Shown: piece after piece, positions 11,331 to 22,012 of the stretch
Layout of the letters: every line of letters begins with the position of its first letter
Numbering within the stretch: position 1 is the first letter of the stretch
From: Salvia splendens
Lineage: Eukaryota > Streptophyta > Magnoliopsida > Lamiales > Lamiaceae
NCBI RefSeq assembly: GCF_004379255.2
Contig: NC_056053.1
Location: 19,898,188 to 19,962,187, forward strand
Length of the DNA: 64,000 nt
Reading direction: 5' to 3'
Program-made: the position numbers and the translations under genes
The notes under the pieces: model-generated
What the model was told of the DNA's origin: nothing
What the model saw: only the letters and a program-made list of their open reading frames with translations
Database searches by the model: none

Positions 11331-12839
11331 GTATGCAGGCAGGTGAAGAATTATTATGGGAGCTGCTTGTGCAAGCAAGTCCAGTTGGTACGTCTCTGCT
11401 TTTTATGAAGAACTTATTCTGTAAACCTATATAACTTAGTGGATTTCGTTGTTTTGTAACAAACTATTGCCTTTATCTTTCTTTCCTGTTCCAGTTAATG
11501 TATATGTGCCCAAGGACAGAGTTACAAATGCTCATCAAGGCTATGGGTTTGTGGAATTTAGAAGCGAAGAAGATGCCGATTATGTAGTCTTTTTTACTTC
11601 CAACATTATCAAAACCACAACTTTCATTTCCTTATATCAATTCTGGTTTTTTGATTACCAATTCTTTTTGCAGGCAATCAAGGTTCTTAATATGTTAAAA
11701 TTGTTTGGAAAACCTATTCGAGTAAATAAGGTATGCTGTATGCATCTATGTTGTAGTTCAGTTGTGGCTGGCAATTGCATTTTCTCCACTGTTCTATCAA
11801 GTTATGACATATCATACTAGTATTATTATTATATCATAACAGTTTAATTGTATGATCCTATTATTTTGACTATAGGCTACACAAGATAAGAAAAGTGTTG
11901 ATGTCGGAGCTAACCTTTTCATTGGAAATCTGGATCCTGTAAGTTTTTTTGCTTTCTCCATCAAATGCTCTGTTGTGTTCTATCGAAGTAGTTGTTATAA
12001 ATGGTCTAATGTAGTTGACATTTATTTGTGGTGAATTTCTTAAATAACTACTGAATGGTCTTATATGATGCTAATGTTTCTACTTTTGCAGGATGTTGAT
12101 GAAAAGCTTCTTTATGATACTTTCAGTGCTTTTGGTGTTATTGTTGCAAATCCTAAGGTTTGGCCTTCGTCATATCTTAAGACATATCCATTTTTTGTTG
12201 TTTTCTTTGCGTGATCATTCCTAACATGTGGAGAATGATAATGTAGGTTTGTGTACCAAGGGTATTAGTCTGTTGCTCATGTATTAAATCTGTTTTTATA
12301 TGAATCCATTTGGGCTTATAACTCTCTCATTCTGAGTGTGTGTGGGTTGTGTGTTATATGTGTTGATACACTTTCTCCGCACTTTATATTCATTCTCTCC
12401 TCCTTGGGGTGAGATGAGAGTGTAGTGGGGGTGAGTTTGGCCCATTTTCTGCCTCAAGTTGCATCTTTCACTGATTTTTAGTTCATCTCTAATTAGGATC
12501 ATGTCTGTGTGATCACGCCACGCCCATTACCATTCATTAACCTTTTCTTGTTGCCATGTTTACTGTGTAATGAGATCATCTTTTCGAAGTTTCACTTATG
12601 AGAGTGTAGTTTGGCTTTCATTTGCTGCTGGATCTTAAATTTTGGAGCCATTTGCAGATAATGAGAGATCTGGAAACTGGAAATTCTCGTGGTTTTGCTT
12701 TTATTAGCTATGATTCTTTTGAGGCGTCTGATGCAAATTATGGATACTCTTACTGAATGCAAGTCACTGAAGATATTAATTAAATGTTGAGTTTTAGGAG
12801 CTGAAAATTCAACATGTTTTGCTACACTTATTTCCAAAA

Positions 12840-13902
12840 GACTAAAGTCTCATTTTGGTCCTTAACATATTGCGATTTTACGATTTTGGTCCAAAACATT
12901 ATCTTTTGAATTATTCCGTCTCTCACAAATAAAAACGGGTCACATTTGGTCCGAATTTGACGGCAGTGTTAAAATTTGACGGTCAACGGCTGTTTAAGTT
13001 ATTTTGACTGGATTATGAATTTAAATAAGAATATTTACTTTTTTTTCTTATTTTTTAAGAACAAATTATCTCTATCTCTCAACACTCTCTTCTCTGCCTG
13101 AGCTCGAGCTCCCGCAGCGTCGTGGATGTGAACAGTGCGACAGGAAGCCTCTGAGTTAAACGCCGTGATCGACGACGTATAGCACACATTCCTCCATGAA
13201 TATTCGAGGTCACGGTAGGAGGGACTCCGGCTGTAGGCGGTGGCGCTGCTGAGGTGGAAAATGAGAGGGACAGAAAGGATGATGGTTGCTGTTGGTGAGG
13301 GTTGAGGATGAAGAGGAGGTGAGTGTTGGGTCGGAAATGGGGGAGATGGATGTGTGAGCTGCGGAGGAGGAGAGATGCGGCGGTGGTGTTTCTGGTGGAA
13401 GAGAGGCCATAGGAGAAAGCCTTGGACTGAGACGAGAGAGAGGGAAAATCTTTTGGTGGGGGCTTTAATAATTCATTCAAGATTGATTAATGGGAGATAG
13501 ATAGGGATTCGATCCCGCGCGCTGCGGGTTCCGAAGCTGCCGCCACTGCTGTCGTCGTCTCAGTCTTCATCCGCCTCTCTATCTGATTCAGCTGACCGCG
13601 CATTGGCGGAGATTTCCAACATTCCGCCTCCGGCGAAATCCAAGGTGGTTGCGCCTCCTTGGACCCTAATTTTTTAGGTTTGGGTTAATTAGAGTATTAG
13701 ACGTTAATAAAACATATATATTAACTTAATCCGGTCAAAATGTAAGTAAAATCCGTTGACTGTTAAATTTTAACTGGTCCGTCAAATTCGGACCAAATGT
13801 GACTCGTTTTTATTTGTGAGGGACCAAATAATTTAAAAGATAATGTTTTGGACCAAAATCGTAAAATCGCAATATGTTAAGGACCAAAATGGACCTTTAG
13901 TC
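12840..13902. mobile_element. Non-autonomous Mutator-like element (Pack-MULE type)
   Basis: Long inverted repeats of roughly 150-190 bp face each other: the left begins GACTAAAGTCTCATTTTGG and the right, reversed, GACTAAAGGTCCATTTTGG. Both continue with CTTAACATATTGCGATTTTA and a TTGACGG-type segment. A 9-bp duplication with one mismatch flanks it (TTTCCAAAA at 12831 and TTTTCAAAA at 13903). The GC-rich middle is unlike the AT-rich ends and looks captured from a host gene. It lies between exons 7 and 8 of the SF3B4 relic. Confidence 0.82.
13510..13677 (+). pseudogene. Captured host-gene fragment inside the 12840-13902 element
   Basis: A plus-strand open frame reads RSRALRVPKLPPLLSSSQSS, then a serine-rich link, then ALAEISNIPPPAKSKVVAPP and a stop just past a tryptophan. 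The composition is that of a real, GC-rich coding exon rather than of the element. I do not recognise the source gene. The opposite-strand frame over 13079-13480 looks like composition only. Confidence 0.4.
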
Positions 13903-14935
13903 TTTTCAAAATGAGACTTAAGGTTGGGTTGAACATACTGTTTTGATATGTTAATCAATGGTTCGGAATGGTAAAACAATATCATTATACAGCACCCTAA
14001 ATGAATAGCCCAAATCTTGAGGGTCATCATCCTTCTTTGGTGTGTCTACGTACTCGTGTGGTCCCAATGTATAATGTTACTTAAACATTGAGCTCTTATC
14101 CTCAAGGTATTGGTTTTATGAAAATTATGGATTCTCTTCTACTCCTAGGTGGATGGGGCATATGGTTGCTCCTGAATCAAGTTATTATCTAATAAACTTA
14201 TAAGCTTGAAACAAAATTATTTTTTCTCTCAAATGGCTCAAATATTTGACTATCTTAATATGCTTCATTCGACAGACGATGAATGGTCAGTATCTCTGCA
14301 ATCGTCAAATAACAGTGTCTTATGCATAAAAGAAAGATACTAAAGGAGAGCGCCACAGTACCCCTGCAGGTGAGTGCTGCTTAAGACTTTGAAGTTCCTG
14401 ACCTAGGTCTTACCACTAAGGCTTAATAGTTTTAGTTACTGAGACAGTTTTCCTCATTACAATTGCAGAAATAGTTCTTGCTGCAAGTAATCCTACTACC
14501 CAAAGAAGTAGGCCACACACCTTGTTTGCGAGTGGACCTCCAACAATCCCTCAGCAAAACGGTGGTGTCAGTGCCCCGGTTGCTCCAAGGCCCTTTACAA
14601 ACGGCCCTGTTCCTCCACCACCAATCCCAGCACTCTGTGCGCCACCTCCACAGAACATGTATCAACCTATGCAGATGCAAGCACCATCTTGGCAGGGCCA
14701 GCCACCGCAACCTGGTCATGCTGGTATGCCTCCACCAATGCAGCAATTCAGAAGCATGCCTCCTCCACCTCCACAAATGGCTCCAGCTCCTATGAGACCT
14801 CCACCACCTCCATCTGGAATGGCTGCTCCACCTGGTTGGCGACCACCGCCGCCACCTCAGCATCTCATGGGTGGAACCCATCCCATGCAGCATATGATAC
14901 CCCCACCTCAACATATGAATATGCCGCCACAGTAA

Positions 14936-16911
14936 ACTTGACACTCGTGAAGTTGTTATATGCCAACATTGGTACTGTTCTGACCTATTTCTTATTACGA
15001 TATGTTCAAGTGGTTAGAAAATATATTCTCGTTCAACTTTTTTGATTGATAATTATCTAGTCAGAAGTTCAGCATTATTAACAGAGGTACTTTGTTTACA
15101 ACACCATCAGTTTCGAAATAATATAGTCACATCTTCTTGGGGTTTCTTATTCGCCCATCGTCCGCGTTTTTGCCCATCTTAATTCTGTGGGGTCCTCTCT
15201 GATTACACTGGAAATGCCCAAAATTGTTAGTATTAAGTAGTGAGAAAGAAATGGCAATTCCTATATATTCTTGAATTTGGCACACCAGAATAACTTAATT
15301 AATTATGATAGTAGGAGTAATAAGGGGTATAGTATATGCATAGTTGGAAGGTTGATTTTGAGAAATAAATGCTTTGTCTGTTCAAGTTTGGTGAGTTAGA
15401 AGCATGCATGCATATGCTGTCACCATGATACTACTGCTCCCTCAAGATCTACTTTTTCATCTCTCAACAGCAATGGTGTCATCGTCTTGTCTAACTTCTT
15501 ACACAGTGCTATCGTATCTTGTCTTCAAACTAAATTCCTTTCCCTAGCAATCAATAAAGCTTATCAACTCCCCAATTAACAGTTATCTATTTGTCCCCTC
15601 CACATCAACTACTATTCATCTAGTATTTCCAAGTACTCTTTTTGTTTCCTGTCTGTTTTTTTTTTCTTTTTTGTATGCTAAATTCTGCATTTTGTTTCTA
15701 TACACTTGTTTTTTTGTGGACTGTATCCTTTGATATGGATATATGTTTACTTGCACAACTATTCATCAACCACTGTGGTTTCAAGAAAGACATTATTTTA
15801 GGAATTTTGAAATACTAACAATTTATCGTCTGTTCAATTGCTTCTCTCACAGCTATTTCATCTATCTTTAACTCTTTAATCAAAGTCAGGTTCATGTACC
15901 GTCATGTTCAGAAGAAGAATGATAAGTTTCTTGAATTATTAATTTTGTTAAAATCAAGTCTTTTCAAAGACGATCAAATGATAGTATATGAACCTAACTT
16001 CACCAAGATGATACCTAATTTATTTTCGCACGTGTGAAAACCCATAATGTATCAATTATGAAATGAAGATATGATGAATTTTCAAAATTGGACGATAGGG
16101 AAAATTAGCAATTTGGGTTTAGATCTTTATGGATAATCATGTCTCAAATCTCGGTTGACGTCAAGCAACTTAGAAGTCGTTATATCACCTCACTTTTCTC
16201 CCGATTCAAAATTTGAATTTGTACCTGAAGAAATATAAATGTAATTCCGATATTAGTGCCCAAAACGAAACATGTGTATGTTTTTGTAACTTTGTGGGTT
16301 AGAATACAACTAAAAAAGACCAAGTTTTCTCTTTTCCTAACCGTTCAAGAAAACAATATTGTACTGTATTTAATTCGAGGTTTGGCGAAGAAAATCTGAA
16401 AACAAACTTGAAAATTTTCAAAGTGTACCAAGATGCATTTTTGATAAAAAATTACTCCCTACTAAATTTCAATTAGGATCAAATCAAGTTTTCAGTTTGC
16501 ATGGATGGCTAATCGTCAGTCTAGTAGTAGTACTATTTTTGTCCATAAAAAATTAACCCGTAGTCCATTTTTCCATTTTGATATGACTACCAAAATTAGT
16601 CTCAATTTTCATATTAGCAGAAAAAACACCTTATCCAGTAAACTGGGGTTCACCATCCAATCTCTAATTAAGCAATTAAAGATTGTAAGAATATATAGTG
16701 TAAATTGAGTTGCCTCTGCAGATAGTAATTAGTGGAAGTGCAATAGTTGCTGTCCATCTATATATATAGCTAGAGTAGTTACACAGGAATGAGTGAATAA
16801 ATTAATAAAAAAGTAAAAAAAAAAGAAAGAAAGATGGGAGCAGTCACAAATATTTGGCTGTATTATTAATTATTCAAGGTGATGGTGTAGTAGGCACACA
16901 CATACATCAAC
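14936..16911. other. Intergenic DNA downstream of the SF3B4 relic
   Basis: The first 100-200 bases may be the old 3' UTR. The remainder is AT-rich and without a convincing gene or a well-bounded element. Confidence 0.5.
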
Positions 16912-17086
16912 GGGATGGGATCCCCTGCTGTGCTCTCCACCACAGCAGGGGCTGCTGCCTCTCCCATCCCAATTTTATATATTAATTTTTTTTTTTTTTT
17001 ATAATTCAAATATATTATTAAAAAATTAACATGGGTGAGGCAGCAGCCCCTGCTGTGGTGGAGAGCATAGCAGGGGATCCCATCCC
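16912..17086. mobile_element. 175-bp hairpin MITE with 10-bp target-site duplication
   Basis: Two near-identical arms of about 60 bp (start GGGATGGGATCCCCTGCT) face each other across a 60-bp AT-rich spacer with a poly-T run. Each arm itself contains CCACAGCAGGGG / CCCCTGCTGTGG words. The perfect 10-bp direct repeat ATACATCAAC flanks it (16902-16911 and 17087-17096). A 10-bp duplication fits the Mutator group. Confidence 0.88.
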
Positions 17087-17096
17087 ATACATCAAC

Positions 17097-18399
17097 TCCC
17101 ATAATAACACAACACTTCATTTATTAGAAATCTGATGAAACTTTACAATATTTCCACAAAAGAAACAGTGCCCAGACGCTGGCAAAAGTGAGAAAATAGA
17201 TTGAATACAATGAGAGAGAGAAGATAGATATAGGAATGGGGTGGAGAGAGGGTAGAAAGGTAAAGAAGAATCTCTGATAGCGTGAAAATTGGAGTCTGCT
17301 AAATCTTTTCCATTTCTAGCAAACTGATTTTTCATCGCAAAATGCAATCACGATACCAAACAAAGTGAAAATCCAATCTAAAAAGAAGAGATGCATGCAT
17401 ATATTTATGTCTACTAATTATATATAAGGACTCTGCATATTCCGCAGAGCTAATCAAATTTGAGAAACAGCCACACACTTCATAAAAATATATTCTTTGG
17501 ATAATAACCAAACCCTATAATTACACACAAATTTAATAAAATCAAATGCTATAATAAGACAAAATAGAAGGAGGAAGGTATCATTTGTGAAGCCTCAACA
17601 ATGACAAAAGAAGGTCAAGTAATTATGACAAAACAAATTGATCTCTATAAAATAAGAGTGATAGGTTAGAATTGAAATGATGAGTGAAACATATAGGCAA
17701 CAAAAAAGGATGATTGTAATAATGATTTGGGGAAGCGAATGATTTCCGTAACATGTGTGGCGGGAGATTTTCAATCAAAGGTGGAGAAAAAGTGATTTTA
17801 AATTAAATCAATTATCTCTGGTTCCCCTGTCAAATCACGCTCTATCTAATACACACCTTAGTCAAACCAAATTGAGACAGAGAAACATCAAACATGCATT
17901 CAAATATCATAAATAAATGTAGAAGTTGTAACTTTCAAATTATCTCAATGTCGTAAGAATTTACAGTTGCGTTACAGGCTTACAGCCAAAAAGTAAAATA
18001 TTACTACTATAAATAGGCTCTGCTCTAATTAGCATATAGTAACAAGAATAGTTAATTTGCGGAATTTACAGGTACAATTATATTTTTGACAAGCAATTAA
18101 CTGTAGTTATTCTTTCAGCAAATTAATATATCTATTTTATAATAAAATATTTATAAATTAACTTTCAGAAAATTTAAATTTATAAATAATAAAGTACTTC
18201 CTTCGTCCCCAAAGTTTGTTCCATTATACTTATACACATGACAAATGAATTGATATGAAAACAAGAAAGATACAAAGACAGAGAATCAGAATCTCAAACA
18301 CCTTAAACATTCTGATTATTACCACTATCTACATAAGCCGTAGACATACATACGTAGAAAGCGAAAACCAAACTAAATCATAATAATATTAATAATAAT
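17097..18399. other. Intergenic DNA, including probable 3' flank of the OVATE gene
   Basis: No gene is supported here. The final 100-200 bases before 18400 are the likely 3' UTR of the minus-strand OVATE gene. Around 18195-18225 is half of a MITE end (CTTCCTTCGTCCCC). Confidence 0.5.
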
Positions 18400-19191
18400 C
18401 TAAAACGAGGCAACTCGCGACACTCTCCGGCGCTGGGAATGGCCCAGCGGCGGCGCAAACATGGCCGTCCAAATCTGGGAGAAGGCCTCGACGATAATGC
18501 CGTGATAGTTAGCAGAATTGAGGGAGAGAAAGCACTGCAGCAGCTGCTCCAGATCTTTCTTCTCGAACATCTGCTTCTCCACGATCATATCCATCATCGA
18601 CCTCTTGAAATCCTCCAGCGGATTCTCCGATCTCTTCACGATCGCGAAGCTCTCCTTCACCTTCCCCTCCACCGTGCACGGTATCAGCTTCTTGAACACC
18701 GACAACCTCGCCGGCATCGTCTCCATTTCCGCAGCCGCCCTCACCGGCGCTCGCTTCGATCTCCTGGTCCTCCGGGGAGGGTTTCTAGGGTTTGAATTGG
18801 GGAAGGGCTGCGTTTCTCGGATCGGATGGAGCTCGGCGGAGGATCCGGGGGAGGAGGAGACTAGGGTTTCGGTTTCCTCGGCGGCGGCGGGGGCTCCTCC
18901 TTCGCTGCTGAACCAGCCGCTGTCGGCGGAGGAGGTGCTGAGGCGGATCCTGGTGGGGAGGTTCCGTTTCTTCTTGGCGCGGCGGCGGGTCTTCTCCGGC
19001 GGGGGAGGCGCGGGGATCTTGGCGACGATGTGCCACTTGTCTTCCTTTTGCCACTTGAATTGCGGGGGTTGGGGGTTGGCGGAGAATGAAGGGACGGGGT
19101 CTTTAGGGAGATTGGAAGGGTCTTTGGAGCGGCAGGATTGGAGAGTGGTGGCGATGGCTCTGCAAATTCTCAGCTTGAAACGTTTGGCCAT
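18400..19191 (-). CDS. OVATE family protein
   Basis: A single-exon gene of 263 codons. I start it at MAKRFKLRICRAIATTLQSC because this basic, cysteine-containing opening is typical of OVATE family proteins; an in-frame ATG 30 codons upstream would lie at or above the TATA box. The middle is proline/arginine-rich with a basic KTRRRAKKKR segment. The C-terminal OVATE domain (about residues 190-255) reads ESFAIVKRSENPLEDFKRSM, then MIVEKQMFEKKDLEQLLQCF and ends near SQIWTAMF. OVATE proteins are plant transcriptional repressors that partner TALE homeodomain proteins and affect organ shape and cell wall programmes. The subgroup resembles OFP6/7/8, but I would not fix a number. The long plus-strand frame over 18518-19249 is its shadow. 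Confidence 0.9.
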   Translation of the reverse strand: MAKRFKLRICRAIATTLQSCRSKDPSNLPKDPVPSFSANPQPPQFKWQKEDKWHIVAKIPAPPPPEKTRRRAKKKRNLPTRIRLSTSSADSGWFSSEGGAPAAAEETETLVSSSPGSSAELHPIRETQPFPNSNPRNPPRRTRRSKRAPVRAAAEMETMPARLSVFKKLIPCTVEGKVKESFAIVKRSENPLEDFKRSMMDMIVEKQMFEKKDLEQLLQCFLSLNSANYHGIIVEAFSQIWTAMFAPPLGHSQRRRVSRVASF

Positions 19192-20215
19192 TGCTGTGTT
19201 AAGCTGCTGCTGTGCAAAAGTGTTTATATATACACAGCCACAGAGATGAGAGACAGAAAGTGATGTCTTTATGATTCTCATTTTCCAACTATTTTTTTTT
19301 CTTTTTCGGTCGAATTGTTACAATAATTAAATCGGTAAATCTTGGGATTAACCAACTTGGTAATTTAATTCGTATTAGTTTTCCACCACATATTCTGCTC
19401 ACAAGGCCATACAAATTTTAAGCAAAATTAATGAAGAATAACATAGAAAGAGATAAAGTGTGTAAAGTAATAGAGAGAGATTAAGTGTGCATAAAATAGG
19501 AAAATAAAAAGTGAATAACAAATTAAGAAATTTTTTCATATATGACTAATTTGATGGATGAGTCGAAATAAATTTATGGGATTGATTTTTAAACACTGAG
19601 GAATATTACTAGTATTCATGATGATGAGTTATATCCGCGATGCGAAATGTTGTTCAAACCATTTTTTCAGAAAGCGAGATAATTTTATTGACTTAAGATG
19701 CATCCTTTTGAATAGTTGATATAGTAGCATTATTTTAATAAAATTTTGACTACTAAATAACAACTGAACTACATGTTTAATTATAAGTTCTAGAGCTGAA
19801 TTTAAAATTGATGACCCGATTCATCTCGCAAATTCCAAGATACTCTGTCGGCTAATAAATGTTCTATTTTTTCCTTTTCCGTTCGTCCATTAATAAATGT
19901 CTCATTTTCACTTTTATTACATTCCACTTATATTTTATCATAAACCAATATAAAAAAAATATGTCGCATGTTTCACTAACTTTTCTACCAACTCTATTAT
20001 ATAAAGTCAAACAATTTTTTAAAACTCGTGCTGGTCAAATATGTGACATTTAATTATGAAATTATCCATCACCATTAGTATTACTCCATTTTGCATTAGA
20101 ATATAGTTACATATTCGAACCATAACAAGGCACGATATCTTCCATCAAAACCATTGAGCCATACACTCTTAACATCAGTCTTACATGCAATGACAATCTT
20201 ATTTTTCATCTCTAA
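19192..20215. other. Promoter side of the OVATE gene and AT-rich intergenic DNA
   Basis: No coding sequence is supported. Around 19840-20090 there are decayed mariner/Stowaway-like words (CGTTCGTCC, ATTACTCCA). Confidence 0.45.
19223..19234 (-). promoter_or_regulatory. TATA box of the OVATE gene
   Basis: On the minus strand the sequence is GTATATATAAAC about 30 bases upstream of the chosen ATG. This gives a very short 5' leader and supports the start at 19191. Confidence 0.5.
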
Positions 20216-22012
20216 GAGCATCCACAACCGTGCTCTTGTCAGCGAGCACGGTTGTGGGCCCGACCCCACTTTTTCTGCCTGCTCTCTGGCAAGAGCACAA
20301 CACCCACAGCTGTGCTCTTCCGCAAGGACGAACACAATTCAATTTAAAATTTAATTAAACAAAAACATTTCCATAATATTAAAATTCATTAAAAAACCAC
20401 AATAAATATTACAAATTACAAATAAAATAAAAAAGACATAATTAAAATCCTAAAAATTAAAAATTACATAATTAAACTCCTAAAAATTAAAAATTACATA
20501 ATTAAAAGCTAAAAATACCTCCGTGGACGACTACTCATCCGGCGGCACTACCCCCAATTGTCTTTGGAGGCCCAATATCATGGCCTCGTGCGATCGAAGT
20601 TGCGAGGGGGTCATAGTGGATCTATCGGTCATATTGAGTTGGGCCAAAAGCTGCCACGACGAGTTGGTGGGGGGTGGAGGTGGCGCATATGGAACGGTAA
20701 CGGGAGCGGAAACTGGAGCATCGGCGGTTGCAGCCGCGGCTCGACAGCGGTTGGCCGCCGCCTTCTTCCTTCCTTGCAGTCGGCGTTGGGAACCGCTCGG
20801 GCAGGCGTCGGGGCTATCCAAGTTAGCAACGGCGAGTTGGCTAGCCACTTCTTCTGAGCCGGCGTCGGATAGGGATACCGACCTTGACCGTTTGGAGGAG
20901 CCGCTAGAGGAGGATGTTACGCCTCCCATATACTTCGGGTGCGTCCGCGTCTCCTGCCAAACGTTGAGGTACTTGAACGGCTTGTAGTTCATGGATTGGT
21001 AGGTGCTCATCGCGGCAGTGATGATGTCGACCTCGCTCCGGCCGCTCCCGGCATTCCGCTCTTCCTGGAGGAAATAGCCATTGAACTTGCCAATTTCATC
21101 GTTGGCTCGGAAGATGGCGTTGCGCACCATACTCTCGTTGCGCTCGACCGTTCTCGGCGGCCGATTTTCATTGTACCGGTGAGCGATGCACTACCAAAAG
21201 TGATCGCCGGATTGGTTCGTGCCAACCACCGGATCTTCGGAGATTTCCAAGTACGCCGTGAACAATTTATCCATCTCCGCCGGAGTGTACGGTGTGTGGA
21301 CACCGCGAGTAGGAGGAGTCGGAGTTTGGGAGGGGCGGTCGGCCTAGGCTCCGGTGCCCACCCGTATCGCCCTTCGGGGGCACCTTGGTCGTCGATTGGG
21401 TATGGCCGGTAGCCACCCGGAACGCCCAAACTTTGGGTTTGAGGAGGGGCCGAATACTTCGTTTCCGGACTAGGAAACGGTTGTGAACCGAACCATTCGG
21501 GGTTCCAACCGTGGGAGGGCGGGGGGTCATCGCCTTGGCCGGACATTGTTATGATGTAGGAGTGGAAGAAAGATTAAGAATGGATATGAGAGAATGAAGA
21601 TGAGAATGAATATGAGAGAATGAAGATGAGATTTGTATAGTTTTGTGTGAATTTTTGGGTGTGAAAGTGAGGTATTTATAGATGAAAATGTGTATTTTTG
21701 GGGGAAAAAATAAAAAAAATTAAAAAGTGGAAAAAAATGGTAAAAAACGGATATATTTTTTTTGGGAAGTGAAAAAATATTTTTTTATTTTTTATAGGTT
21801 TTTTTAATTAAAAACCGATTTTTAATAAAAAAATTTCAAAGGCAATGGCTATGCCGTTGCCCAATCGCTGCTCGCCACGTCGAATGCTCGCTGGCACGGA
21901 CGTGCTAGATGCAGCGAGCAGCGCCGTGCCAGCGGCGCGAGGGCAGTGGCGGCAGACCTCGTTCTTGCCAGCGGCACGGACGGACGCCATCCGTCCACCG
22001 TTGTGCATGCTC
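20216..22012 (-). mobile_element. PIF/Harbinger element with broken ORF1
   Basis: Terminal repeats GAGCATCCACAAC and GTTGTGCATGCTC pair with one mismatch. The 3-bp duplication TAA lies at 20213-20215 and 22013-22015, the classic Harbinger signature. The GC-rich subterminal parts (GAGCACGGTTGTGGGC on the left) are typical of plant members. Inside is an ORF1-type frame on the minus strand; no DDE transposase is present, so the copy is a deletion derivative. Confidence 0.88.
20531..21546 (-). pseudogene. Harbinger ORF1 (Myb/SANT-like) with stop and frameshift
   Basis: ORF1 is the DNA-binding partner of the Harbinger transposase. The reading starts MSGQGDDPPPSHGWNPEWFG, shifts frame by one base near 21330 and resumes with GVHTPYTPAEMDKLFTAYLE. 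It then meets a TAG within FW*CIAHRYNENRPP (about 21190) and continues to a C-terminal part with WQETRTHPKYMGG, a serine-rich nuclear-type segment and GLQRQLGVVPPDE before the stop at 20531. The trihelix/SANT-type block and the HPKY word are usual for this protein. With two lesions it cannot make a full product. Confidence 0.75.

Larger units (their letters stand above)
7311..14935 (+). pseudogene. SF3B4: SF3B4 (SAP49) splicing factor, interrupted and nonsense-mutated
   Basis: SF3B4 is the SF3b subunit of the U2 snRNP with two RRMs and a proline-rich tail. Exons seen: 7311-7415, 11339-11387, 11495-11583, 11674-11730, 11876-11938, 12092-12157, 12658-12735, 14276-14369, 14469-14935. Nearly all introns have GT..AG and matching phases, so this is an unprocessed copy, not a retrocopy. 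The start is MTTRIAPGVGPNLLGQHSAE; RRM1 ends [18 protein letters not shown]2 begins ANLFIGNLDP; the tail is rich in PPPP and MQ and ends HMNMPPQ. Defects: exon 8 reads SYA then TAA (14327-14329) where the family has SYAYKKD; homology breaks after SFEASDA at 12735 with no donor, and a few residues are missing before MNGQYL; intron 1 is swollen to 3.9 kb by a MULE and an LTR; a second MULE lies between exons 7 and 8. Any product would stop near the end of RRM2. Confidence 0.88.

Noticed and set aside
11082..11434. Two overlapping plus-strand ORFs
   Set aside because: They lie in the LTR at 10681-11330 and follow its 33-bp repeat; no domain.
13079..13480. 133-codon minus-strand ORF
   Set aside because: Serine/proline low-complexity reading of captured GC-rich DNA; no motif to support it as the coding strand.
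14432..14944. 170-codon minus-strand ORF rich in Trp, Arg and His
   Set aside because: Shadow of the proline-rich tail of SF3B4 on the other strand.
18518..19249. 243-codon plus-strand ORF
   Set aside because: It is antisense to the OVATE gene and mirrors its GC-rich coding sequence; no family motif.
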